This document shows positions 42,024 to 50,316 of a stretch of 64,000 nt of DNA, piece by piece. The stretch comes from an uncultured Eubacterium sp. GTDB taxonomy: Bacteria > Bacillota > Clostridia > Lachnospirales > Lachnospiraceae. The notes below the pieces were generated by a model. That model was not told where the DNA came from. It worked only from the letters and a program-made list of their open reading frames with translations, and did no database searches. Each line of letters opens with the position of its first letter. The stretch's first letter is position 1. Where the stretch lies: contig CAJTRZ010000002.1 of NCBI GenBank assembly GCA_910578975.1, forward strand, positions 186,001 to 250,000. The letters run 5' to 3'. The translations under genes and the position numbers were made by a program.

Positions 42024-42842
42024 TTATTTAATTTCTTCAATAACTTTCTTCGGACACTTTTCAACACATGTACCACAATCCTGACATTTATCCTGCATAA
42101 TTTTTGCAAGATTAAATTCAAAATCGATAGCTTCATGAGGACAGTTTTTCGCACATAATCCACAGCCGATACAACCTGCACTACATGCCTGCATCACATC
42201 TCTTCCCTTCTCCTTAGAACTACATTTTACCATGTATTTTGTATCATAAGGAATAATGGATATCAGATTTTTCGGACATGCTTCCACACATTTTCCACAT
42301 GCCTTACATTTCTCTCTGTCTACAACAGCCTTTCCATTTTCAATGTGAATCGCATCAAACTCACATACTTTTACACAAGAACCAAGTCCCAAACAACCAT
42401 AACTGCAGGCCTTTGCTCCGCCTCCCGGAATGTTGACTGCATCTTTACAGGACATATTTCCATGATAAACATATTTATCTTTCGCCTTATCACAATCGCC
42501 AGAGCAGGCAACATAGGCTACCTTTTTCACAATATTTGCTTCTACACCAACAATTTCTGCAATTTGCTTTGCCACATCTGCTCCACCTACCGGACACGCT
42601 CCCGGATCACTTTCACCTTTTGCAATCGCTGCAGCCAATCCGTCACATCCTGGAAATCCACATCCTCCACAGTTATTTCCCGGAAGAACCTCTCTAATTG
42701 CAGCTTCCTTTTCATCTACCTGAACTGCCAGAAACTTTCCGGCAATCCCTAGCACAATACCGATAATTAATCCTACACCACCTACGATTAAAACAGCAAA
42801 TAATATACCTTTTATCGTAGCACTTATTGCTAATATTCCCAT
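42024..42842 (-). CDS. rnfB: Rnf complex subunit RnfB (ferredoxin:NAD reductase)
   Basis: A 272-residue Fe-S subunit that takes electrons from reduced ferredoxin. An N-terminal membrane helix (~residues 8-32) is followed by the GNNCGGCGFPGCDGLAAAI cluster site, a middle region with CPVGGAD and SCKDAV, and then three ferredoxin-type sites, CKACGKCVEACP, CIGCGLCAKNCP and CQDCGTCVEKCP. It is the last gene of the rnfCDGEAB operon, and 12 bp follow rnfA. The complex couples ferredoxin oxidation to ion transport and NAD reduction in Clostridia. Confidence 0.96.
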   Translation of the reverse strand: MGILAISATIKGILFAVLIVGGVGLIIGIVLGIAGKFLAVQVDEKEAAIREVLPGNNCGGCGFPGCDGLAAAIAKGESDPGACPVGGADVAKQIAEIVGVEANIVKKVAYVACSGDCDKAKDKYVYHGNMSCKDAVNIPGGGAKACSYGCLGLGSCVKVCEFDAIHIENGKAVVDREKCKACGKCVEACPKNLISIIPYDTKYMVKCSSKEKGRDVMQACSAGCIGCGLCAKNCPHEAIDFEFNLAKIMQDKCQDCGTCVEKCPKKVIEEIK

Positions 42843-42853
42843 GTCTTACCTCC

Positions 42854-43429
42854 TTATATCACGCCGGTAAAACCGGTAAATGCAATTGCCATTAAACCTG
42901 ATGCTAAAAGAACCATAGGCGTTCCCTGAAAGGCCTTTGGAATATTGTTATTCTCTGACTTTTCTCTGATTCCTGCTAAAATAACAATGGCAATCAAAAA
43001 TCCTACCGATGTTCCGAGAGAACTTGCCATACTCTCTCCAAAACCATAGCCAGTATCAATATTAGAAATGGCAACACCAAGAACTGCACAGTTTGTTGTA
43101 ATCAATGGTAAATAAACTCCCAAAGCCTCATATAAAGGCTTAATAAATTTTTTTAATACCATTTCAACCAACTGCACCAAAGCAGCAATTACTAAAATAA
43201 AGACAATTGTCTGTAAATATTCTAAATGAAACGGAACAAGTAACGCATAGTATAGTCCATATGTTACAGCTGATGCAATCATAATTACGAAGATAACCGC
43301 TGCTCCCATTCCTGCCGCTGTATCTGTTTTTTTCGATACACCAATAAAAGGACATAAGCCTAAAAACTGACTAAGAACTACGTTATTTACTAGAGCAGCT
43401 GCAACTGCAATTAACATACAATTAACCAT
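42854..43429 (-). CDS. rnfA: Rnf complex subunit RnfA
   Basis: A 191-residue membrane protein with six helices, homologous to RnfE and NqrE. Motifs such as NNVVLSQFLGLCPFIGVSKK and TNCAVLGVAISNID include the conserved helices that hold the intramembrane Fe-S cluster cysteines. It follows rnfE directly (stop and start separated by no spare bases) in the operon. Confidence 0.96.
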   Translation of the reverse strand: MVNCMLIAVAAALVNNVVLSQFLGLCPFIGVSKKTDTAAGMGAAVIFVIMIASAVTYGLYYALLVPFHLEYLQTIVFILVIAALVQLVEMVLKKFIKPLYEALGVYLPLITTNCAVLGVAISNIDTGYGFGESMASSLGTSVGFLIAIVILAGIREKSENNNIPKAFQGTPMVLLASGLMAIAFTGFTGVI

Positions 43430-44116
43430 TTACTTATCCTCCTTTTCTGGTTTATCACATTGATTAAATTTCCCGCATCCTGCGCAACCTGCACAACCTT
43501 CTTCGCAGTGAAGTTTTCTAGGTTTCTTACCCTTACTGATTCGAATCTGATTCTGGATAGCGATCAAAAATGCCAATACAAAAAACGCACCTGGTGCCAT
43601 TACAAAAATACCGATTCCATCCCAATGAGGAATGTTTATTCCAAGAATGGTTCCAGCACCTAAGATTTCTCTAAATCCACCAAGCAATGATAAAGCAATC
43701 GTAAATCCAAGTCCCATTCCAATACCATCAAATATAGATAACACCACAGAATTCTTTGATGCATAACTTTCTGCTCTTCCTAAAATAATACAGTTTACAA
43801 CAATCAATGGAATATAAATACCTAAAGCACTGTTTAAAGATGGCAGATATGCCTGAAGTAAAAACTGTAATATCGTAACAAAACTTGCCACAATTACAAT
43901 ATATGCCGGCACACGAACACCACTTGGAATAATCTTTCGAAGTAATGAAATTACTAAGTTGGACATTACAAGAACTGCCATAGTACTCAGTCCCATGCCT
44001 GCACCATTTATTAACGAAGAAGTAACTGCCAATGTCGGACACATTCCAAGAACCAGAACAAATGTAGGATTCTCTTTGATGATTCCATTATATAATCTTT
44101 CAAATATCTTTCCCAT
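43430..44116 (-). CDS. rnfE: Rnf complex subunit RnfE with Cys-rich tail
   Basis: A 228-residue membrane protein with six helices (NPTFVLVLGMCPTLAVTSS, VNCIILGRAESYASKN). The last ~25 residues form a cysteine-rich tail after the basic stretch SKGKKPRKLHCEEG, with the pattern CxxxCxxCxxC and a final C before the acidic end. This tail is not needed for the core fold and may bind a metal or cluster. Its start overlaps the rnfG stop by one base. Confidence 0.95.
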   Translation of the reverse strand: MGKIFERLYNGIIKENPTFVLVLGMCPTLAVTSSLINGAGMGLSTMAVLVMSNLVISLLRKIIPSGVRVPAYIVIVASFVTILQFLLQAYLPSLNSALGIYIPLIVVNCIILGRAESYASKNSVVLSIFDGIGMGLGFTIALSLLGGFREILGAGTILGINIPHWDGIGIFVMAPGAFFVLAFLIAIQNQIRISKGKKPRKLHCEEGCAGCAGCGKFNQCDKPEKEDK

Positions 44117-44757
44117 TATCTGCCACCTCCTGTAATATAATCCACACAGTAAATAGCTGCATTTACACCATGGGTTACCGCATTTGTCGTAATCGTGGCA
44201 CTACTGATGGCATCTATTTCATTGTTGCTTTCTGCACCACTTTTTTCATATACAAAGTAATCTACCTTTTTATTTTTAAACTGTGATTTAAACTGCTCTT
44301 CATCTGCTTTCATGCCAAGTCCCGGTGTCTCACTTAATGATAAAAATGATATTCCCATAACAGTCCCATCTTCTTTAATACCAACAGTCATTTGTAATGA
44401 ACCATCATATGCCTCTTTATCTGTAATTGTAATGATATACCCTAAATCATTTCCATCTTTATCTTTTGCTAAGACAGCCTCATTAATAGTTCCATTGAAA
44501 GGTTTAATTGGTGAAATATTATTTGTCTTTTCATTTTCTTTTACTTTACTTTCAACAAATTTTGCACAGCTACTGTCAAGCTTTACAGTTTCAAAGTTTT
44601 TCATACCTGGCATCACTGACTCGTACGCAGAAAGTTTTGTTTTTTCTTCCTGTTTGGCTCTGGCATCTGATGTTACGTTGTAAACAAAACCAAGACCTAA
44701 TCCAGCCACTAAAGTGATAGCAAATAATATAATTGTATTTTTGATAATCGTTTTCAT
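44116..44757 (-). CDS. rnfG: Rnf complex subunit RnfG (FMN-binding)
   Basis: A 213-residue protein with one N-terminal membrane helix and an outer FMN-binding domain. The flavinylation motif DAISSATITTNAV near the C-terminus (Thr188) provides the threonine that ApbE links to FMN. SLSETPGLGMKADEE is the family signature. It is 1 bp downstream of rnfD. Confidence 0.96.
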   Translation of the reverse strand: MKTIIKNTIILFAITLVAGLGLGFVYNVTSDARAKQEEKTKLSAYESVMPGMKNFETVKLDSSCAKFVESKVKENEKTNNISPIKPFNGTINEAVLAKDKDGNDLGYIITITDKEAYDGSLQMTVGIKEDGTVMGISFLSLSETPGLGMKADEEQFKSQFKNKKVDYFVYEKSGAESNNEIDAISSATITTNAVTHGVNAAIYCVDYITGGGR

Positions 44758-44758
44758 A

Positions 44759-45730
44759 TTACTTGCCTCCTTTCGCTTTTACAACACCAAAAGCTTTTGG
44801 AATAGACCATTTTTCGATTAATGGCACAAGTAAGTTGCAGAATATGATAGCATATGAAACGCCCTCTGCTGTATTTCCAAAAGTTCTGAATATAGCTGTC
44901 AAAAGACCTAAGCAGATTCCAAAGATATATCGCCCTGTCTTTGTGATTGGGGACGTGGAATAATCTGTTGCCATAAAGAATGCCCCAAAAATTAATCCTC
45001 CACCACATAAATGCATCGCTAAGAAATTCATATCCGTACTCTTGTTAAATAACATAATACAAACCGCAAAAACTGCAATGTATGTAAGTGGTATTCTTAA
45101 ATCTATAATATTTCTTACAGTAAGGTATAACGCTCCTATCAATAACGCGATAATACTGGTCTCTCCAATTGTTCCTGCATGTGTTCCAACAAACATATCA
45201 AGCAGAGAAGAACCCTCTCCAACATTTTTTAATGCAGTCAGAGGTGTAGCACTGGTTGCTGCATCTATACCACTGACGTCTTCCGGATAAAATGCTGTCA
45301 TATTTCCTGCAAAACTAAGCATCAGAAAACATCTGGCACCAAGCGCCGGATTCATAAAGTTCTGACCCAATCCACCAAATAACTGTTTTACGATAATAAT
45401 GGCAAAGGCACCACCAAGTGCTGCTTTCCAATACGGAAATGTACATGGAAGATTCAGCGCTAAAATCATTCCTGTAACCACTGCACTTAAGTCAAAAATA
45501 CTCACTTGATTATCTGTAATTTTGTTATAGATATATTCCGCAGCAACACAGGTAATGACTGTTATCAAAATTAAAAACGCTGAGTGAATACCATATTTGA
45601 TTCCAAATAAATTACTATTATTATATATTCCAAAAATTGTCGCCGGCAGTAATGCAATAATGACATCTCTCATAATAGACTGCGTGGTCATTTTTGCTTT
45701 TACGTGAGGGCTTGATGATACATGATACAT
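44759..45730 (-). CDS. rnfD: Rnf complex subunit RnfD (covalent flavin subunit)
   Basis: A 323-residue membrane protein with about nine helices. The motif DAATSATPLTALK (Thr162) is the second covalent FMN site of Rnf/NQR complexes. FGGLGQNFMNPALGARCFL is the conserved signature. It follows rnfC by 12 bp and precedes rnfG. Confidence 0.96.
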   Translation of the reverse strand: MYHVSSSPHVKAKMTTQSIMRDVIIALLPATIFGIYNNSNLFGIKYGIHSAFLILITVITCVAAEYIYNKITDNQVSIFDLSAVVTGMILALNLPCTFPYWKAALGGAFAIIIVKQLFGGLGQNFMNPALGARCFLMLSFAGNMTAFYPEDVSGIDAATSATPLTALKNVGEGSSLLDMFVGTHAGTIGETSIIALLIGALYLTVRNIIDLRIPLTYIAVFAVCIMLFNKSTDMNFLAMHLCGGGLIFGAFFMATDYSTSPITKTGRYIFGICLGLLTAIFRTFGNTAEGVSYAIIFCNLLVPLIEKWSIPKAFGVVKAKGGK

Positions 45731-45742
45731 TTTTATTCACAC

Positions 45743-47056
45743 TTACCCTTTCCTACGTGCTGCCTGCACTTTTTTCTTCATTGTTCGAACTGACTGGGTA
45801 ATATTTCTATTCGCCGGACAGTTATAGTTACACGTTCCACACTCGATACATTCCATACCATGCATCTTAATAAAACCTTCCATATCATCTGCAGCGGCAG
45901 CCTGTGCTAGCTTTGCACAAATGAGTCCTTCCGGGCAAACTTCTGCACACTTACCACAATTCAAACAATTGGTCATTGTAGCATGGGAAATCTCATCACA
46001 TTGAAATGCCAGCAATGCTGATGAACCTTTGATTACCGGAACATCTAATGTAAACATTGCCTGCCCCATCATCGGTCCGCCGGATAAAATTTTCTCAACA
46101 TTTTCCTTCATTCCGCCAGCCTCTTCTACCACCAATTGATGACTGGTGCCAAATGGAACTTCTAAATTGCATGGCTTGTTAATCCCATCACCGGACACAG
46201 TAACAATACGCTCTGTCAGTGGTTTATGGAATTTCACTGCCCGATAAACATTGTATACTGTATCTACATTATCAACAATGCATCCTGCATCTGCCGGAAG
46301 CATGGATGAATTAATCTTCCTTTTTGTTATTGCATAGATAATATGTCTTTCAGAACCTTGAGGATATTTCGTCTTCAAGGATGCTACCTCAATACGTGGT
46401 TCATTCTTTGTAAGCTTTGTGAGATTTTGAATGACATCCGGTTTATTATTTTCTACAGCTATCACACCCTTTGCATTGTCAAACAACTGTAAAATAATTT
46501 TTAATCCCTCAATTACTTCTTCCGGCTGTTCTAACAATCGTCTGTAATCAGATGTAATGTATGGCTCACACTCTGCAGCATTGACAATAACATAATCAAT
46601 CTCATTCTCATCCTTTGGTGTTAATTTCACATGGGTCGGAAAACATGCCCCGCCAAGACCAACTACACCACAGTCCTTTACAGCCTCTCTGATATATTCC
46701 TTCGTCCAAGGCTCTTTTGATGTTTCATACTGCATTTCCTCATATTGTTCATCATTTTCTATAATAATAGAAAATTCTTTATTTCCATTTGGAATTAATC
46801 GCTTCTCTATTTTCTTTACCGTTCCTGAAACGGATGAATGAATATTGGCTGAAATAAACCCACCTGCTTCTGCAATTAACTGCCCCTTCAACACTCTGTC
46901 ACCAGCATCAACTACTGGAACAGCCGGTGCTCCAATATGCTGAGACAAAGGTATCGCTACTTCCTTGCCTGGATTTATCTTTCTAACAGCCACATCTTTT
47001 GAAAGTTCCTTTCCATCGTATGGATGAACTCCTCCCTTAAATGTTAGAATCGACAT
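45743..47056 (-). CDS. rnfC: Rnf complex subunit RnfC (NADH-binding)
   Basis: A 437-residue peripheral subunit that binds NAD(H), FMN and two 4Fe-4S clusters. It opens with GGVHPYDGKELSKDVAVRK and a biotin-carrier-like fold (GQLIAEAGGFISANIHSSVSGTVKK, split), then the flavin/NAD region (GLGGACFPTHVKL) and two cluster motifs CLNCGKCAEVCP and CIECGTCNYNCP. As the first gene of the operon it has a strong promoter at 47089-47117 and a ribosome site AAGAGG. Confidence 0.96.
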   Translation of the reverse strand: MSILTFKGGVHPYDGKELSKDVAVRKINPGKEVAIPLSQHIGAPAVPVVDAGDRVLKGQLIAEAGGFISANIHSSVSGTVKKIEKRLIPNGNKEFSIIIENDEQYEEMQYETSKEPWTKEYIREAVKDCGVVGLGGACFPTHVKLTPKDENEIDYVIVNAAECEPYITSDYRRLLEQPEEVIEGLKIILQLFDNAKGVIAVENNKPDVIQNLTKLTKNEPRIEVASLKTKYPQGSERHIIYAITKRKINSSMLPADAGCIVDNVDTVYNVYRAVKFHKPLTERIVTVSGDGINKPCNLEVPFGTSHQLVVEEAGGMKENVEKILSGGPMMGQAMFTLDVPVIKGSSALLAFQCDEISHATMTNCLNCGKCAEVCPEGLICAKLAQAAAADDMEGFIKMHGMECIECGTCNYNCPANRNITQSVRTMKKKVQAARRKG

Positions 47057-47088
47057 CTTTTTACCTCTTTTCGCTTTTTTGCTTTTCT

Positions 47089-47117
47089 ATCATAATACTT
47101 TTCGACAATTTCTGCAA
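47089..47117 (-). promoter_or_regulatory. Promoter of the rnf operon
   Basis: -35 TTGCAG (complement of 47112-47117) and -10 TATGAT (complement of 47089-47094), 17 bases apart, about 33 bases upstream of rnfC. Confidence 0.55.
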
Positions 47118-47208
47118 TGTAAAACCATTCCAAAAAGTCAACTTTTTTCTTTTAATAATTCATAATCTATCTAATTATATTAAGTTATTATTTCTATATT
47201 ACATTTTA

Positions 47209-47299
47209 AGAACAAAGAGTTCGCTTGCGAACGCTCTCGCAAGGCGCGTGTTCGTAAGAACAACTACGTCTCCGTGCCTCTGCGACCCATAGCGAAGCG
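47209..47299. repeat. GC-rich palindromic segment, possible mobile or REP-like element
   Basis: In an AT-rich intergenic region, about 90 bp are markedly GC-rich and hold several overlapping short palindromes: TTCGC-TT-GCGAA, GTTCGTAAGAAC (47250-47261) and TTGCGA...TCGCAA. No reading frame with a ribosome site spans it. Together with the 19-bp inverted repeat next to it, it looks like an inserted repetitive element. Confidence 0.5.
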
Positions 47300-47347
47300 T
47301 TTTTTATTATATAGGAAATTCAGAGAATTTTCCTATATAATAAAAAA
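47300..47347. repeat. Perfect 19-bp inverted repeat between rnfC and the exonuclease gene
   Basis: Left arm 47300-47318 and right arm 47329-47347 are exact inverted copies around 10 bases. The arms begin with T6 and end with A6, so no T-run follows, which argues against a terminator. Each arm contains TATAAT when read outward. Confidence 0.85.
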
Positions 47348-47435
47348 TGTTGCCACATTAATGCGACGAATTAACATTGTATATAATTCTTGTCAAACGG
47401 CTGAATTTTTTCTCGATTTATGTTAATATATCTTT

Positions 47436-48536
47436 ATGATAGTTATAAGAAATAAAGCTGATGTGAAAATTAAATATCCTATTGAGCAAATCTCAGATAA
47501 AGAAAGAGTGATTTTCTTTGATATTGAAACTACCGGTTTCTCTAGAAAATACTGCAACATTTATTTAATCGGCTGCATGTATTATGCAGGTAATGAATTG
47601 ATGTACACGCAGTGGCTTGCAGAGAATTTTAATGATGAGGCCAACGTATTGATGGCATTCCATAAATTTATTCAGAATTTTGATACCATCATTCATTTTA
47701 ACGGAAACAGTTTTGATATTCCTTTTGTAACAGAACGTGGCAAAAAATATATGTTGGATTTTGATTTTGACAAATTTAAGCACATTGACATATATAAATC
47801 TGTAAACACCCTAAACCATATTTTAAACATGGAAAACCAGAAACAAAAATCTTTTGAATCCTTACTTGGAATCAAACGTACAGATCCATTTTCCGGTGGT
47901 GATTTAATTGAAGTTTTCAGACATTTCGTAGAATCTAAAGACGAAAGATTATTAATGCCACTGCTTTTACATAATAAAGAAGATGTATTTAACATGGCAT
48001 ACTTACTTTCCCTTTTGTCATTTAAAGATTTGTTTTTGCACAAATACACTATTACAAATTATGCATTCAATGAATATAAAGATTATAATGGAGATACGCA
48101 AAAGGAATTAAAGATAGCTTTTGAGCTTTTTCATACCCTTCCTGTTGATATATCTTATAATATGAATGACATTTCATTAATTATCAAGGAAAACATCGGA
48201 CACCTTTCTGTACAGGTGCTACAGGGAACGTACAAATATTTTTACGATAATTATAAAGATTACTATTATTTGACAACAGAGGATGTTGCGATACATAAAA
48301 GTGTTGCGCAGTATGTAGACAGCAGGTTCCGGAAACAGGCCACTGCCAGTAATTGTTATGAAAAGCACTCTGGAGAATTTCTTCCTATAAAAGAATCCGA
48401 TAATTTTAAATATTCTTTCAAAGAAGAATATAAAAATAAAGAGAAATTTATCAGAATAACTGATATTTCACAAAATAATATTTTAGATTATTTAAATACA
48501 ATAATTGATTTTATAAAGTTAAAACCAAAACAATAA
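47436..48536 (+). CDS. RNase H-fold 3'-5' exonuclease-like protein (YprB/DUF-type)
   Basis: A 366-residue protein with a ribonuclease H-like nuclease domain in the first ~200 residues. Visible acidic motifs are IFFDIETTGF, HFNGNSFDIPFV and HNKEDVFNM, which give a DEDD-type active site. The C-terminal ~160 residues have no recognised domain. It matches the family of B. subtilis YprB. The start at 47436 has no clear ribosome site, and a -10-like TTAATAT just upstream would place the transcript start almost at the ATG, so a leaderless transcript or a later start is possible. Confidence 0.82.
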   Translation: MIVIRNKADVKIKYPIEQISDKERVIFFDIETTGFSRKYCNIYLIGCMYYAGNELMYTQWLAENFNDEANVLMAFHKFIQNFDTIIHFNGNSFDIPFVTERGKKYMLDFDFDKFKHIDIYKSVNTLNHILNMENQKQKSFESLLGIKRTDPFSGGDLIEVFRHFVESKDERLLMPLLLHNKEDVFNMAYLLSLLSFKDLFLHKYTITNYAFNEYKDYNGDTQKELKIAFELFHTLPVDISYNMNDISLIIKENIGHLSVQVLQGTYKYFYDNYKDYYYLTTEDVAIHKSVAQYVDSRFRKQATASNCYEKHSGEFLPIKESDNFKYSFKEEYKNKEKFIRITDISQNNILDYLNTIIDFIKLKPKQ

Positions 48537-48572
48537 AGAAAGAGACTCACAATCAAGTGAGCCTCTTTTTTT
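48537..48572. terminator. Bidirectional terminator between exonuclease and SASP genes
   Basis: AGAGACTCAC (48541-48550) pairs with GTGAGCCTCT (48557-48566) with one mismatch, followed by a T-run; the minus-strand side has a T-rich tail as well. Confidence 0.85.
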
Positions 48573-48590
48573 ACTCCGAAAGCGTCTGAA

Positions 48591-48791
48591 CTATTTACCG
48601 CTCATCTGTCTTTCCTGAGCTTCGATCATCTTCTTAACCATCTGTCCACCAACAGAACCAGCCTGAGCTGATGTTAAGTTACCGTTGTATCCATCTGTAA
48701 GCTGAACACCTACTTCTGATGCACACTCCATTTTAAATCTGTTCATTGCACTCTTTGCTTCTGGAACATTAACTTTGTTTGTGTTACTCAT
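48591..48791 (-). CDS. Alpha/beta-type small acid-soluble spore protein
   Basis: A 66-residue SASP that coats and protects spore DNA. The conserved core FKMECASEVGVQL (start of helix 1, with the germination protease site normally at E-F/I-A) and GNLTSAQAGSVGGQMVKKMIE match the family. The cleavage-site region reads MECAS rather than the usual EIA or EFA. GGAGG is seven bases before the ATG. A sigma-G-like promoter at 48861-48889 supports forespore expression. Confidence 0.95.
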   Translation of the reverse strand: MSNTNKVNVPEAKSAMNRFKMECASEVGVQLTDGYNGNLTSAQAGSVGGQMVKKMIEAQERQMSGK

Positions 48792-48860
48792 AACATACCT
48801 CCATTTTTCATTTCAAAAAATTTTAGTAACCAACCTTCAATTGAATTTTTGTTACACTAC

Positions 48861-48889
48861 TATTATGTGAAAAATGAAAAATAATAAAC
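48861..48889 (-). promoter_or_regulatory. Sigma-G-like promoter of the SASP gene
   Basis: -10 CATAATA (complement of 48861-48867) matches the sigma-G consensus exactly; the -35 GTTTA (complement of 48885-48889) fits four of five positions at a 17-base spacing. A SASP gene is the expected target. Confidence 0.65.
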
Positions 48890-48933
48890 TGGTAACTTGT
48901 TGTTGTTCTGACATTTTCTGCAAATTATAAAAA

Positions 48934-50298
48934 TTAATTAAATCTTTCTACAATCTCTTTAAATTTCATTCCATTTGATGCCTTGATTAATACAGTATCT
49001 CCTTTTTCTAAAATGGAATCCATCTCTTCAAAAAATTCTTCTTTTGTTTTAAAATATAAAACGTTATTGTTTCCTTTATCTGCACCATAATAAATATTTT
49101 TCGCCAATTCGCCAATACAAACCACTACATCAATATTTAATGACTTTGCCACTTCTCCAACCTGTCTGTGCATATCCACTTCTTCAGCACCCAATTCAAA
49201 CATATCTCCCAATATTGCAACTTTCCTTCCATCTGCCTGGGATAAAACTTCAAGGCTGGCTTTCATGGACATCGGATTTGCATTATAGCAGTCATCAATA
49301 ATTGTCATTCCCTTCGCATCAAAAATATGATTACGTCCACCAATGGCTTTTAATTTTCTGATGCCTGCATCAATCTCCTCTAATGTCATATGAAAATGAA
49401 CACCAATACATGTCGCAGCCATCGCATTGTAAAGCATATGAAATCCGGGAATTGGAATTACTGTATTAAAAGTTTTATCAAAATATCTGATTGTTGTTTC
49501 TGTTCCTTTCACTCCAAGTGTATGATATTTTTCCACACAGACATTTTGCTCTGTTTCAATTCCAAAGAAAACAGGCTTGTTCCCTTTCACTTCCTTTACC
49601 TGAACCAGTTTGTCATCATCTCCATTTAATACAACAAAACATTCCTCTTTTGCATAATCAAAAATTTCTGTTTTCGCTTTAAAAACACCATCTCTGTCTC
49701 CCAGATTTTCCAGATGGCAGGTGCCAATATTTGTAATCACACAAACATCAGGTTTTGATACTTTTGCCAATCGATGCATCTCTTCAAAATCACTGATTCC
49801 CATCTCAATTACAGCAATCTCATGATTTTCACGAATTTTAAGAATGGTTAAAGGCATTCCAATCTCATTATTATAATTCCCTTCCGTTTTTAAAACATGA
49901 AATTTTTCCTGTAGAACAGAAGCAATTATCTCTTTCGTGCTGGTTTTTCCAACGCTTCCTGTAATTCCAATAATCTGACAATCCAATTGTTCTCTATAAA
50001 ATTCCGCAATATCTTTTAATGCCTGCGCCGTAGATACTACTTTTATGTAAGGACCTTTTACATCTGTCAGTTCCTTTTCGCTAAGTGTACACAATGCACC
50101 TTTATCAAAGACCTGATTAATAAAATCATGCCCGTCTACTCTTGCGCCAACAAAAGGAATATACAAAAATCCCTCTTCAATCAGTCTGCTGTCCTTTTCT
50201 GCCCCTGTAATACACTCTGACTTTAAAGACTCGTCGCCAAAGTACTCTCCATTACAGGCTTTTGTTATATTTTCCAATGTCATATTTTTTAGTTTCAT
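48934..50298 (-). CDS. murF: UDP-MurNAc-tripeptide--D-Ala-D-Ala ligase
   Basis: A 454-residue Mur ligase that adds the D-Ala-D-Ala dipeptide to the peptidoglycan precursor. Three domains are visible: an N-terminal UDP-binding part, the ATP-binding centre GITGSVGKTSTKEII with the downstream DDCYNANPMSMKA and NYNNEIGMPLT, and the C-terminal ligand domain (ILGDMFELGAEEVDMHRQV, split). It follows ddl, whose product is its substrate, by 18 bp. Confidence 0.97.
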   Translation of the reverse strand: MKLKNMTLENITKACNGEYFGDESLKSECITGAEKDSRLIEEGFLYIPFVGARVDGHDFINQVFDKGALCTLSEKELTDVKGPYIKVVSTAQALKDIAEFYREQLDCQIIGITGSVGKTSTKEIIASVLQEKFHVLKTEGNYNNEIGMPLTILKIRENHEIAVIEMGISDFEEMHRLAKVSKPDVCVITNIGTCHLENLGDRDGVFKAKTEIFDYAKEECFVVLNGDDDKLVQVKEVKGNKPVFFGIETEQNVCVEKYHTLGVKGTETTIRYFDKTFNTVIPIPGFHMLYNAMAATCIGVHFHMTLEEIDAGIRKLKAIGGRNHIFDAKGMTIIDDCYNANPMSMKASLEVLSQADGRKVAILGDMFELGAEEVDMHRQVGEVAKSLNIDVVVCIGELAKNIYYGADKGNNNVLYFKTKEEFFEEMDSILEKGDTVLIKASNGMKFKEIVERFN

Positions 50299-50316
50299 TT
50301 TTTGTTTTCCTTATTC

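Noticed and set aside
41951..42181. Small Lys/Arg-rich minus-strand frame overlapping rnfB
   Set aside because: It is an alternative frame inside and just after rnfB; the rnfB frame has the cluster motifs.
44754..45008. An 84-codon minus-strand frame within rnfD
   Set aside because: It is an alternative frame of the highly conserved rnfD coding sequence.
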